A stretch of 64,000 nucleotides of DNA from Rutpela maculata. Its lineage: Eukaryota; Arthropoda; Insecta; Coleoptera; Cerambycidae. Shown piece by piece: positions 10,640 to 22,452 of the stretch. A program made the translations under genes and the position numbers. Below the pieces are notes generated by a model that saw only the letters and a program-made list of their open reading frames with translations, did no database searches and was not told where the DNA came from. The stretch's first letter is position 1. Each line of letters opens with the position of its first letter. The stretch is from the NCBI GenBank assembly GCA_936432065.2, contig OW386293.2:94571795-94635794 (forward strand), given 5' to 3'.

Positions 10640-11575
10640 AAATAAAAAAGGTGGTGAACTGGAATGTTACCATTGTTACCTAAAGTGCTCAAATACATTT
10701 TTCCAAGTACTGTGTTTCTGTGAACATTTTTTAAACAAGAATCAAATTGACAATATAAAAATTGAAAACTACAATGTGGCTTCTGCCTATGCTATGTTAA
10801 ATCATATTCATGGTGGCACAATGATATTTTGTGAAAATGGTCTACAATATAAAGAAAGATTTGACAACAGAATATCTAGTAAAATTAACTGAAATTTCTG
10901 CTATTGAACGTACTATACAGATCTCCCAATGATGTCCTGTCTGACACATTCTGTGATATTTTTTTCTCAAATTTTGGAACCTTTGTTTAATTCTGATCAA
11001 ATTGTAATCATAAATGGTGATTTTAATCTAAACTTTAACACTGATGAAATTAGATTTGATAACTTCTTATGGTTACGACCAAACTCTTTTTCAAAATATC
11101 AGACTAGGCAACTGCACAGATAACGTATTTATAAGCTTCTCGGAATTTACTGACTATGAAAAAACGGATGTTTTCGATCCAAAAATGTCTGATCACAGAG
11201 CTTTGGCGATAGGAGTGGATGTGGGTGGCAGACCCATTCAAATCAACGTAATTAATCAAAACTGACACTTCATGGATAGTAACGATGACTGTGACAACAT
11301 AGTTAATAAATTTATGGAGATTTTATTAAAATGCTTACATTGCTCATTTCCAATTATTAAGAAAACGAAACAAAAATAAAAATGTATCTTGGTGTACTGA
11401 CAAATCAAGAAATATGCGAAATACCCTAAATATACTTATTGATTTAAATGAAAGGACCCCGCACACTAACCCTTGTAAAATGGCTTTCGGTCAAATTGCT
11501 TCAAATTCTAATATGTTGTATATTTCGAGGTCCTGATCAAAAGTCTCCAGGGACACGGCGCTTGAAATGCCTTAC
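10640..11575 (+). pseudogene. Jockey-like LINE, endonuclease part (piece 1 of 3)
   Basis: Broken frames encode an APE-type endonuclease as found in Jockey/CR1/R1 LINEs. HGGTMIFCENG lies near 10810, IINGDFNLNFN near 11010 (the GDFN catalytic block) and DPKMSDHRALAI near 11180 (the SDH block that ends the domain). Several stops and frameshifts are present. The element continues at 13991 and 16069, because two DNA transposons split it. Confidence 0.75.
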
Positions 11576-11732
11576 TTTTAGCTCCAGAGCCTTTAGATCG
11601 TTGAACATGGCGTTTCCAGCAGTATCAGTGAGACATATGTTGAAAACTATATATAAGACTAATGTAAGGACCATTTTGTGTGCATGTGTTTGTGTGTGTG
11701 GGTGAGTGCGTGTTGTCGCGCAAGCGTGTTTA

Positions 11733-13080
11733 TTAACCTTCAATTATTCGTGGATTGTTGAGATCTATCTGCGGGGGTCGGTGTGCTGCATCCATAATTG
11801 TATTCAATAGAGAAACTGAAGGATAATGAACATTCTGCTCATACCTAACGTACCCAAGATACCACAGAACACTCGCAACATGAGCGCATGTGCCGAGAGT
11901 CCTGGCTCCAGTCTTGAGGTACAATAATATCCATTAACCAAAGTATTATCGAGATTTTCATCCATACCTTCTGCTACATTTTCATTGTATGAAATGTATA
12001 TCTCGTACTTGGACCTGTTCCTGAATCTAGAGTAAACTCTTATTCTCAAAAATCCCCTTTCATTCATTAATTCATCGATCTGGAATTCTTCATTTTCTTC
12101 TCTTTGCAACTTTTCTTGAACATACGATGGTGCCAAAGATATTTGATATGTACCGAATGTGAGATTTCTCAGATAATCCAAGAAGAGTCGGGGAAAAGCA
12201 ATATTATTATCTTCTAGTCTAGCCCATTGACCTCGTCTTCTCTGAAGGTTGTCGATTTCGACAACGTTCGGTTGACGGGAGCTATCCAGCATTCTCCACG
12301 CCATGTGCACATCGGCACCTGTCATCTGGATTGGGGGGATGAAACCTGTTTAATAATGCTGCCGCTATAAGGTAAAAATCTTTGAGGTTCTCGACATGTG
12401 GCATTTCAATAACATTATCAAAAAACTTTAACACGCTCTTTATATGACCATTCCTGGATTCGATTACCCACCTTGTTTTCGTGATCAAACGAGTCTCATT
12501 TGCTTCTTCAGTAATGAACTGAGTTGGTCCTCGGAGGAGTACGTGCGGCATTCTATGAGAAATGTCCAATGCCTCGAGGTAATCTCTTGCATCGCGATAA
12601 CCGTGATCGACTAAAAGAATGTCTCCTTCCTGAAACCATGCTCGAATACCATTCACATCATTCTCTAATTCATTGATCAACATTTGAGCATCATTATTCC
12701 TGCTGTCATAAAAGTAAGGTCCTTGAACAGCAAGAATATATCCATCCGGAGCAACTATTAGTGCTGGCTTTACCAAATGACGACCTTTATGCAGGGAGAA
12801 AGATTGTCGTAATGTGCGAAAGTTTGAACTCTTGTTAATATAAGAATATATACCATCCACGCAAGCAATCGCTTTTGGAATTTCAGGATTAGGATTATAT
12901 AATTCATTCGCAAGAGACGAATAGCGGAATATAACTTTGAGGAATTCATCTGATATTCCTTGGCGCATTTTACCATTTTCTGGGACTGGATCACGTTAAC
13001 AATAGATTGAACTGATCCTTTCAGCGATGTTAAGCAGTTGAAATTAGCATCATTCAAGTTACTTTCATCCGAGAAATCAG
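11733..13080 (-). pseudogene. Degenerate DDE transposase with SWIM-like zinc finger
   Basis: The longest piece (12282-12968, 228 residues) holds the DDE core: D38 in AIACVDGIYSYINKSSN, D121 in LLVDHGYRDA and E170 in RWVIESRNGHIK. NNDAQML, typical of DDE_Tnp_4 nucleases, lies between the two Asp. The frame shifts near 12325 (a run of C) into the next domain (11924-12325). It shifts again near 11924 into GARTLGTCAHVASVLWYLGY, whose CT..CAH pattern is a SWIM-type CxCxnCxH finger with the first Cys in the other frame (YYCT). The N-terminal part shifts again near 12968 and is cut by a family A repeat at 13086. At least three frameshifts make it non-functional. Confidence 0.75.
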
Positions 13081-13085
13081 GGATT

Positions 13086-13763
13086 TTACGTCCAGTGGAA
13101 GTATAGTAACGACAAAAAAATTTTTAAAAATTTTTATTGTCCAAATAGGCTTAAAATGTCATGAAACGTCGAGATTTTAAGTTTGAGCGAAAGCAAAATT
13201 TCTGTCGGTCTGTCTGTAACTTTTTTTTGTGCGCACGTTTACTCTGGAACCGTTTAAGATATTGACTTGAAATTTGGTACACATATGTACTTTAACGAGA
13301 TCTAGAACTAGATTATATTTTCATCTTGTTCCGTCGAAGGGTTGGGGGGTAAATTGGGTAAATTTGGGGTAAATGGGTAAATCAAGCAGGTAAGAGTCCA
13401 TGAAATTGGTATTTAGTATATATAAGAGAAGCTAAGGTCTCAAAAAAATTTTTGGCATTAGCCACCCCCATTACCACCCCCACTTCCTTATTAAAGGGGA
13501 TGAAAAAAAATTGTGATTTAGTGTATGTACAGGAACCAGAAACCTCAAAATATTTTTTTTACATCATCCACCCCCCATTACCACCCCCGCCCCACTACCG
13601 ATGTGGGGTATCGTTTTATGGGTTTTTGGGGTAGAGGATTTCAAATATTATATTATTAAAGTTCCATAAACAATTATTTTCACATACAAAATTTTTTCGT
13701 TGTGGGTGACTTGGATAGAGAATCTGGATGTGGAAGTAGTGATTCCTTGGGCAGCGGTTTTTT
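13086..13763 (+). repeat. Family A Helentron-like repeat, copy 2
   Basis: Nearly full length, missing only the outermost bases of the hairpin end. It runs from CCAGTGGAAGTATAGTAACG through the GTCTGTCGGTCTGTCTG core and the CTCTGGAACCGTTTAAGATA block to GGATGTGGAAGTAGTGATTC and GCAGCGG. It is inserted in the N-terminal coding region of the DDE/SWIM transposase, so it is younger than that element. Confidence 0.85.
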
Positions 13764-13990
13764 CTATTAAATACAGCACACCGACTCCCGCAAATAGATC
13801 TCAACAATCCACAAATAATTGAAGGTTAATAAACACGCTTGTGCGACAACACGCATTCACCCACACACACAAACACATCCACACAAAATAGTCCTTATTA
13901 TTAGTCTTATATATAGTTTTCAACATATGTCTCATTGATACTGCTGGAAACGCCATGTTCAACAATCTCAAGGCTCTGGAGCATGTTTTA

Positions 13991-15230
13991 AAGTCTGAAA
14001 ATCCAGTTAAGTTGATGTGGGACATAGTCAATGATAACAGAAAACTTAAAAAAAAGTGTCGTTATCAAACACCTCTAGATGCAGCCGTTCTTTGTAGAAA
14101 ATGTTTTAATTTGCCTGTTAACAAAATTTTTCAACTTATGTATATCTAATAGAACAGTTTGTTTAAAGTCATTAAAGTTATTCCTGTATTTAAAAAAGGC
14201 TCTTTCAATTAACCAAATAATTATAGGCTTATATCATTAATTCCTATACTATCAAAAGTTTTCGAATACTTACTAAAAAACCAAATCACTGATTATTTTC
14301 AGTTAAATAGTTTGATAAATCCAAATCAGTTTGGATTTCAGCGAGAGAAGTTAACTACCCTAGCCATAAATAGTATAGTTGAGAATATATAATCAAGGGA
14401 TTTGAATCAGGAATGTTTGTAGGCTCATCCTTCTGTGATTTAAGTGAGGTCTTTGTGTATCTCATGAAATATTGCTCATCAAATTAGAGTATTATGGATT
14501 TTTACCAAATGCCATTTACTTGATGACAAGTTATCTGTCTGAGCGCTATCAAAAAACTTTTTATAACAATAAATATTCAGAGCCTCGGAAAATTGAATAC
14601 GGTGTACCTCAAGGTTCACTGCTTAGTCCAATATTGGTCTTAATCTATATAAACGATTTACCAACTGTTGGACCTGCCGGTGAATGTGACTATGTTGTTT
14701 ACTGATGATGCTACAGTCATAAATGTCGATACAAATTATGAAACTCTTCCCCAAGCTTTGGCAAAATCAAAGTATGAAACAGAACAATGGTTCCTATGTA
14801 ATTCCTTAAAACTAAATAATGATAAAACTGAGGGAATGACTTTGAGCTTAACCCATTACACTATCAATAATCTTAGTAAAATAAAATTTCTGGGCGTCAT
14901 GTTGGAACCTACACTAAAATGGTACCAACATGTTGACGTTGACTATACATATAATAAATTATCTAAACATCTATATTGGCTAGAATCCTTAACCCAAATA
15001 ACTACACCTGAGATAACTCTGATGACTAATCATGCTCTCATCCATTCCACCTTAAGCTACGCAATACTTATATGGGCCCACTCTGCCCGCAGTTAAAAGG
15101 TCCTAGTTATTCAAAGGAAAGCTATAAAGCTGGTACTAGAATTGGAATATGGGGCAGATGTGAAAGAACATTTTAAAAACCTTGGTGTATTAACTACACC
15201 AAGTCTATATAATTACCAAAGCCTAATGTA
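13991..15230 (+). pseudogene. Jockey-like LINE, reverse-transcriptase part (piece 2 of 3)
   Basis: Frames on the plus strand encode successive RT blocks: a pre-RT linker (MWDIVNDNRK near 14015), NNYRLISLIPILSKVFE near 14220, NQFGFQREK near 14330 and a decayed first catalytic block (FCDLSEVF near 14432). Then come YGVPQGSLLSPILVLIYIND near 14600 and FTDDATVINVD near 14700, where the usual FADD reads FTDD. The thumb follows (NNDKTEGM, IKFLGVML, LSYAILIWAHS near 15055). Frame changes near 14200, 14400 and 14690 disable it. A Tc1-like element interrupts it at 15231. Confidence 0.85.
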
Positions 15231-16068
15231 CACTTCTGTGCAATAAAATCCCGTACACCTATATTTCGCTATATTAAATCATTCTTTATTTATTTGTCAG
15301 TGTCATATTTTCGAAATGCCGAAATTAACTGAACATGAAAAAATTCTAATTATCTCTAAAAATTATCACCTAAATAAAAGTACCGTTATGAGTGTGAAGA
15401 AAAGGTGGGAGGAGGAAGGTAAATCTCGCTCAAGATGAAGCACTCCTTGGCTATTTGAGGGAAAATCCGTTTCAAACAGCTGTAGACGCTGTGTCCATGA
15501 CAAATTTTCCAGCATCGAGGTCAACAGCTAGCCGAAAGATAGGAAAATCGGAATTTAAAAACTGTGTAAGTGTCAAGAAGACCATATTAACAGAAGAACA
15601 TAAGCAAGCCCGCATTCTGTTTTGTTTAAATTATGTCTTTCGTCCGTTGGAGTTTTGGAACAATGTTGTGTTTACCGATGAAAAAGTTTTTGAATCTTGT
15701 AATTTTTTTTTTTTTTGTCGTTAATATATTTCCACTCGATATGGAAGTAAAATTATCACAGACAGACACGGGCAGAACAGCCATGCAGAAAACCGCTTTT
15801 TAATGTTTTGAGCTTTCAGAATCTGGCCTTATCTCAGACACAATTTTTCAACTTCAATTTTTACATTTGTTATAAATCGAAATCATTAAATCATTAACAT
15901 TTTTCCAAATACCTTACTTATGATATTTCACAATCAATGTCACTTTTTTATAACCTATATGATTCTAAAAAATCTAAATTCCAAAAAGACTGATTCACAT
16001 CACTTAATATTAGTAAAAACTGGATTACTTGATTTTTCAAGTGTACGGGATTTTATTGCACAGAAGTG
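15231..16068 (+). mobile_element. Internally deleted Tc1/mariner element, 838 bp
   Basis: The 28-30 bp terminal inverted repeats begin CACTTCTGTGCAATAAAATC on both ends and are almost perfect. They are flanked by TA at 15229-15230 and 16069-16070, the Tc1/mariner target. A partial transposase lies at the left. The right half lacks the rest of the catalytic domain. Confidence 0.9.
15316..15705 (+). pseudogene. Tc1-like transposase fragment
   Basis: It starts at MPKLTEHEKILIISKNYHLN (15316), a helix-turn-helix N-terminus as in Tc1/mariner enzymes. After frameshifts it continues in 15455-15705 with RILFCLNYVFRPLEFWNNVV then FTDEKVFES, which carries the first catalytic Asp. The second Asp and the third acidic residue are missing. 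A full family member has about 340 residues, and fewer than 130 remain. Confidence 0.75.
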
Positions 16069-16345
16069 TACGTTAAAACAAACATCCATAAATATACTAA
16101 TGTATCCGAAGTCCATAATCACAATACTCGTTCAAACTCCAACATATCCATTAAATATTTAAGGTTAAAAAATCAAGAAATAGTGTAGATTATGGTCCGT
16201 TATTTTATAATAAATTACCTCCTTACCTAAAAATGCTGTCATTAAATTTATTTAAAATAGAAGTTAAATCAACCATACCAGCTTCTGCATTTTATAGTTT
16301 GAATGATTTTTTAGAGAGTGATTTGTAGTCAAACTTTTCTCTATG
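16069..16345 (+). pseudogene. Jockey-like LINE C-terminal end (piece 3 of 3)
   Basis: The LINE frame resumes after the Tc1 insertion. VHNHNTRSNSNI near 16112 matches the conserved HxYxTR block near the C-terminus of Jockey/CR1 polyproteins. FYNKLPPYLKMLSLNLFKIE follows near 16205. It ends in a stop near 16328. Joining pieces 1-3 in order gives a single LINE of roughly 2.5 kb before the insertions. Confidence 0.75.
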
Positions 16346-17781
16346 CAGTTGTCAGTTCTGACATCTTATGTTGTCTTATTATGATTAATTAGACATGCGT
16401 AATAATATCGAAAATCGAAATAATATTATAGCATTATTAAGATGACTGGCATAATTCAAGAGATGTAATGGCCATCATTTATGCCACCCTTATACCCTTA
16501 TTAGCCCCTTCCGGTGGTTGAAAATGGCTTTGACCGCTGACCAACTGTATTTCTTTCACAAAAATACTGTTGAATCAGTCGAAAAAAATATAGAAATGCA
16601 TTCGCAAAGATATTTACACCCTCTGTAAGTGGTGAAAAAGGGTAGGTAGGTGGAAGGGAGTCAAAATATAAAACAAGTTCTTTAACTGAATTTTTCGTAA
16701 CAATTGAAAGTATAAAATATTGTAGGGATATTATTTAGTCCAATGCTTTTTACCCCCCTTTAGAGGGGGGGTGAAAGTGGGTAGAAGAGTGTGTTTTTGG
16801 GACTCAGGCCCATGGAGACATTTGATCTACTCTGACAGTAGAGCAACATATCAAAATTGGGTGAATTTAACCGATGCCCGATTTCCACTTCTGGTGTGTG
16901 TGGTCCTTTTTGACTTGTGTAGGTAGTGATAATTTTTTCAAACACGCCAATAAGTTCTATTCTATTCAGACATGCCCCTATTAGTATACGAATAATATAT
17001 TCGTGTATGTGATACTCTAATTTATGGAGAAACTTTACAAAACAATGCTGTCGTGAGAAAAATTAACTTATTAGATTTTATTCAGTTAGCTATACAGGGT
17101 GTTCCACTTAAAACTTCAGGAACCATTTTCTCGATAACTAAAACAGATTTGAATTATGTAAAAGGTTCACTAGAATTAGTCCAGTCAACGAATGGCCCAA
17201 AGGGTTGTGTAGATAGCCCAGTCGATGAAGGTATTTACCCACAAAAAGTTGCAAACTGTGTAAACTTTTTTTTTAAGGAGTTCATGAAAGTTTTAGAATA
17301 ATATCCTGAAAAGTTTACATTTCGCTCGGATGCAGAACATAAAAAAAAAGTGAAAAAAAAATTTTTTTCATCCATTTTTTCAAAATTTTGAAATTAAGTC
17401 AAGCTAGGAAAAAACAAAAAATACAGATGGATAGATCACGTATTTATGAACAAAAAATGTGCTAACAAAATTTATCGCTAAAGCCACGGTTTTCCCGGAA
17501 AAAAATAGTCAAGTGTAACGGTATAACTCGGAGAGAGACTGTGACACCGACGCATTGAATTACATGTCACTAAATCAAAATTTGTTCAATCTATATGAGT
17601 GTTGGTTCATTTAAAAGATGGAAATTGTAGCTTTCTGATGCTTTTTTGTTTTAAACAAAACAAGCAAAGTAGGTATGGGAAAAATATACGGCGTGATAAT
17701 ATATATATATTATCACGCCTGAACTCAATCGTCGCAATAAAAAATAATTATTTTGACAATTTAAACATAATAGATTAAAAA
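16346..17781. other. Repeat-like but unassigned sequence
   Basis: No coding region is recognised. TATACAGGGTGTTCCACTTA at 17092-17111 is another ACAGGGTG element end with no clear partner nearby. Around 16490-16790 there are C/G-run blocks (CCCCCCTTTAGAGGGGGGG at about 16755) that form a short hairpin. A TATATATATA palindrome with GCGTGATAAT arms lies at 17690-17720. Confidence 0.4.
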
Positions 17782-18446
17782 CCCGCTGCCCAAGGAATCA
17801 CTACTTCCACATCCAGATTTTCTATCCAAGTCACTCACAACGAAAAAATTTTGTATGTGGAAATAATTGCTTATGGAACTTTAATAATATAATATTTGAA
17901 ATCCTCTACCCCAAAAACCTATAAAACGATACCCCACATGGGTAGTGGGGTGGGGGTGGTGCTAGGGGGTTGTAGTGGGGGTGGATGAAGTAAAAAAATA
18001 TTTTGAGGTTTCTGGTTCTTGTACACACACACACTAAATCACAATTTTTTTTCATCCCCTTTAATAATGGGGTGGGAGTGGCTAATGCCAAAAATTTTTT
18101 TGAGACCTTAGCTTCTCTTTAATATACTAAATACCAATTTTCTGGACTCTTACCTGCTTAATTTACCTATTTATCCCAAATTTACCCCAATTTACCCCCA
18201 ACCCTTCGATGGAACAAGATGAAAATATAATCTAGTTCCAGATCACGTTAAAATACATACGTGTACCAAATTTCAAGTCAATATCTTAAACGGTTCCAGA
18301 GTAAATGTGCGCACAAAAAAAGTTACAGACCGACGGACAGAAATTTTTTTTTCGCTCAAACTTAAAATCTCGACGTTTCATGACATTCTAAGCCTATTTG
18401 AACAATAAAAATTTTTCGTTACTATACTTCCACTGGATGTGGAAGT
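17782..18446 (-). repeat. Family A Helentron-like repeat, copy 3 (full length)
   Basis: Inverted relative to copies 1, 2, 4 and 5. It begins CCGCTGCCCAAGGAATCACT, with the subterminal TACTTCCACATCCAG. It ends in the hairpin CTTCCACTGGATGTGGAAG (18427-18445), whose 3' half is the complement of the 5' subterminal repeat. This layout, with a subterminal repeat reused in a 3' hairpin, resembles Helentron-associated elements such as DINE-1. Confidence 0.85.
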
Positions 18447-18869
18447 AAAATGTATTGTGTTGTACTTATCCAGAACAACTTGATCCATATTTGATTTGAT
18501 TAGTAATGCATTGTAAACAACACTTAAACACTGTAAAATTCACTCATAAAAAAATAACGTCCCATCAGCGGTAATCTGCTCAAGACCAAGAAGGGGCATT
18601 AACAAATATGTCCGCTTTTATGGGAGGGAGGGTTTACTGAGAATGTCACAAAATGAACGATGAAGGGAGGGAGGTTCATAAAATGTGAACATTCTGGCAG
18701 AAAAAAAAATGTTATATATATAAATATATATTATATTTAATCGTTATTGTTCTCTGATGGTAAACTAATGAATATAACATTTTTTTTTTAATATAACGAA
18801 CGTTTGTTTCATGGGGTTTCACAAATGTTAAAAACAGCTCATTTTTGCAAACGTATTTGTTCAAGGGTC

Positions 18870-19285
18870 CAGGGTTGGAAAAAAAACAGTTTTTTCTGTT
18901 TTGAACAGTTTTTTTTTGTTTAAAACAGGTTTTTTTAAGTTTTAAATGGTATGTTTAAAACAGGTTTAAAACGTTTAAAACTATATTCAACTAAAATTAA
19001 ATGATGCCAGGTACACTATGTCTGCTACTGCTACTTGATGTCAGATTTTACAGTACTCTACAAATGAAATGCTCAGTTTAGTACACATGACCACTGTATC
19101 GGAATGGACCATCATCGGCACTTTTCCTGCTTTTCCACAAACTCCAAAATAATACATTTATTTTAAACATCGCACTGTGTTTTAAACAGTTGTTTGAAAC
19201 ATCGCATTGTGTATTAAACATGTTTTAAACATTTGTTTAAAACACAGTGCGATGTTTTAAACATGTTTTAAACATGCCAACCCTG
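18870..19285. mobile_element. hAT-type MITE, 416 bp
   Basis: The ends CAGGGTTGGAAAAAAAACAG and its right counterpart CATGCCAACCCTG are inverted. The 8-bp target duplication is CAAGGGTC (18862-18869) and CAAGGGCC (19286-19293), one mismatch. The interior consists largely of repeated GTTTAAAAC and GTTTTAAAC words and short palindromes. Confidence 0.85.
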
Positions 19286-19503
19286 CAAGGGCCCCCAAGT
19301 CTGCTACTTATACGAGGCATATATGCCTAGCGGCTTCTAATAATTACCCTTTTTATTGTGGGATCTCTTTCATTGTGTATCATTTTTAAATCCCTTCTAA
19401 TAAGCTGTAAATTTGCCATTTTGTTCGGGTAAAATTTAAATTATTGTTTACCCAGTGAGTGGTTCAGTCAAATATTTTAATTTACTTTTCATTACGTTTA
19501 ATC

Positions 19504-19616
19504 TATCCCTAGTAGCACAAATATTGGACCAACGTACAATCCATATAGGACCAATATTCATATATTGGTCCTACATGGATTGTACGTTGGTCCAATATTT
19601 TGTACTACTAGGATAG
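19504..19616. repeat. Near-perfect 113-bp hairpin MITE
   Basis: The left half (TATCCCTAGTAGCACAAATA onward) is the reverse complement of the right half with only a few mismatches and a tiny loop near 19560. Repeated TTGGACC and GGTCCAA words give it multiple palindromes. It would fold as a long stem if transcribed. A tiny MITE is the simplest reading. Confidence 0.75.
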
Positions 19617-21012
19617 GAATAAAGTTTTTAGAATATTCCTTCTATATAAATCGTTGTATGCTGAATATTTTTATTTTACCACTGCAAAAGCAGATATAAT
19701 GTTAAAATATTCAATATATTAAACGCTCAACAACATTAATCTTGCCTGAAATTCTATTACCACGTTAAATTGTCTTTCAAAAATCATTATTGTCATATAC
19801 GTTACATTGTTTTTTATATATATTTATTTAGTATTGTGTTATCCATTTCATTGGGTGTTACATCTATTTGGCTGTAAATAAATAATGTAAAAGATTATTT
19901 GTGTCTTATCATGATGTTTTCCTTAGCTGTTTTTCCAATTTTGAGATTCTCAAAATATTCGCCAATATAAGAGTCAACCTTCGTGAAAAGTTGTGTTACG
20001 CCATATTTTATTCTTCGTCATTGATTTTTTTTCTTTTTTCATAGGCACTCCTTTCACATGTATACCTGTTGTTCATAGGTCTTTATAAAATGTGTTAAAA
20101 TTATCAAAAATTATCTAAATAAAGATTGGCTTGACTGTAGATAAAAATGTACATTATTGTTGATTGAGTAACTTCGGATAGTTAGACTATTATCGACTAC
20201 ACAGAAGTGCTCTGAAAATTCTCATCTGTCTAGTCAAACTAGTTTTCTGTCAGTGATATGTACGACTTACGCATAATTGTTAATTGTTATCTTGACAACT
20301 GTTAGACTTACTTTCACTTTTGTAAAAAATGTGTGATTATTTTGGACCGATTTGTATTTGATGTTTATATTGTCAATTTTTTTTTATTAAACTTTTGAAC
20401 GCAGATGTGTATTAAAAAAAAATTAATGCTTGGTGTAAAATAGCCGCTTAATGCCCAAAATACTATAAGAAAATTGAGCAATATGACGACCAATACAAAC
20501 TATTCTGACCTATTTTGGCAATTAAAACTGTGATTATGTGTATTTTTTCTTAGCCCTTATGGGGTAATTTACTCGCTTCTTCAAAAATATTAAAAAAATG
20601 AAAGAAACCTATATGCCAAATGAATCAGTCATTAGTTGGTTTTTGAATACTTCCGATTACTACAAAATGTCTCGCCTAAAAATATATAAACAAAAGCTGC
20701 TGGCGTTTTGGAAGAAATTTTTCGCTTTCTATTTTCAAAACTTTGAAGGCTTTTTAACACATCTAATAACACAGATTCCTTTCATTAAATTTTTAAATAT
20801 TTTTTACGGACAAAGTAACATATCCAATAAAAAATAAGAAAATTAATGTGCTACAAATAAATAATTATAGAAAATGTGTGCTTATAATTTTAAACCTAAA
20901 TTATATTGCTTTCATCAATATTGGTTCCATGAAAAGGCTATGTTGTATTGCTGTTATTCTCGTTATTTATCATTTTGATTAATATTGCAGACATTTGGTT
21001 CCTCAGTATTGG
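19617..21012. other. No recognisable feature
   Basis: AT-rich. A 79-codon plus-strand frame at 20598-20837 has no recognisable motif and background-like composition. Confidence 0.4.
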
Positions 21013-21020
21013 GTATATCT

Positions 21021-22444
21021 CAGAGATGGGTCGAGGAAACTTTCCAAATTTGATAAAAGTCTGTAAAAGTCATGTAAATAATATAATAGGCATGTCCACA
21101 AAATTTTAATTTCAATTGGAAGTGGTAGATTTATCGCTATTATAAACTAATGTAATAATAAAAAAATATAAACATTTTTATTTTGCCAATTATTTGTAAT
21201 AGAAATGACCTCAATGTAGCAGGCTAAGAAACGTTCCCAGGCAGAGGCTAGTAATATGACGTAATTTACCTTGCAAATATGCAGGCCTGTATGTGTAATG
21301 CGGGCCCGTTGTTTTTTATTGAAAGTCTAATGTAATATTATTGATCCGCATATCTATATCCAAATTTTGAAGATATTTTGATTTATGATTTTTGAATTAC
21401 GGCGCCTTAAAATTATCTTTTTCAAATATTAAATAATTAATAACTTTTAAGCGAATTGTATTTCGAAAAAAAGTCATTCTTCATTTTCTATTTAAATTCA
21501 CTTTTTCTACAACCCAGCGTTATCTGTACTTTCAAATTTCATAGATTAAGAATTTTCATTGAAAAATTACCAAACATTTTAAACCAGCTGCCTTGTAAAT
21601 TATTTGTGCGATTGTCGAATTTGAAAGGATGGATGACAGTGGGAGGTAGAAAAAGCGTTTTTAAATAGAAAGTGATGAGTTACTTTTTTCGAAAAAAAAT
21701 TCATTTTCAAGTTATAAATTGTTTGATATTGTTTTTGGTAATTTTTCAGTAAAGATTCTTGGCCTATGAAATTTGAAAGTACAGATGACGCTGGGTTGTA
21801 GAATACAATTCGTTTAAAAGTTATTAATTATTTAATATTTGAAAAATATAATTTTAAGGGGCCGTAATTCGAAAATCATAAATCAAAATATCTTCAAAAT
21901 TTGGATATAGGAGTTCTAAAGCATGCTGATCAATAATATTACATTAGTCTTTCAATAAAAACAACAGGCCCGCATTACACATACAGGCCTGCGTACCTGC
22001 AAGGTAGGTGACATCAAATTACTAACCTCTACCTTGGGAACGTTTTTTAGCCTCACTGCGTTCGGGTGTTTTCTATTACGAATAATTGACGAAATTGAAA
22101 TATTTATTACTAAAAAAAAATCTGATTTTGGTACTAGGGGCTCTAATGTATGGTATTAAATAATATTAATGTATATTATTTTTTTTGTGGACATGCCTAT
22201 TGATGCACTTATTTGGTATCAAAATGAAGCTTGCATCATTACGAATAAGATTTCACCATAAAATAGGGTATTAATATACCCAATGGAAAGTTAGAAGGAA
22301 AACTTTCTGACGGAAAGTTTCCAGGAAGTTTTCGCAAGCTTCATTTTTGATACCAAATAAATGCATACAATTATATTATTTACATGTCTTTTACAGACTT
22401 TTATCAAATTTGGAAAGTTTCCTCCACACCTCCACCCATCTCTG
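21021..22444. mobile_element. hAT-type fold-back element, 1424 bp
   Basis: The whole segment is an imperfect palindrome centred near 21720. The outer ends are CAGAGATGGGTCGAGGAAAC and a complement with one indel. The 8-bp target duplication GTATATCT is perfect (21013-21020 and 22445-22452). The inner arms, such as AACGTTCCCAGGCAGAGGCT and ATTATTAAATATTTGAAAAA-type blocks, also pair. No transposase is encoded. The terminus resembles that of 28930-39290. Confidence 0.85.
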
Positions 22445-22452
22445 GTATATCT

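Larger units (their letters stand above)
11580..13990 (-). mobile_element. DDE/SWIM transposon with ~210-bp terminal inverted repeats (possibly ISL2EU-type)
   Basis: Sequences 11580-11790 and about 13775-13990 are reverse complements for about 210 bp. The outer ends are GCTCCAGAGCCTTTAGATCG and a close complement, and they include CACACAC-rich and TATATATAAGACTAAT blocks. Between them lie a degenerate transposase and a family A repeat. The element sits in a LINE reading frame that resumes on the right. The long arms, DDE_4-like core and Cys/His-rich SWIM-like tail recall ISL2EU or related Eukaryota-specific elements. The superfamily name is my inference. Confidence 0.7.
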
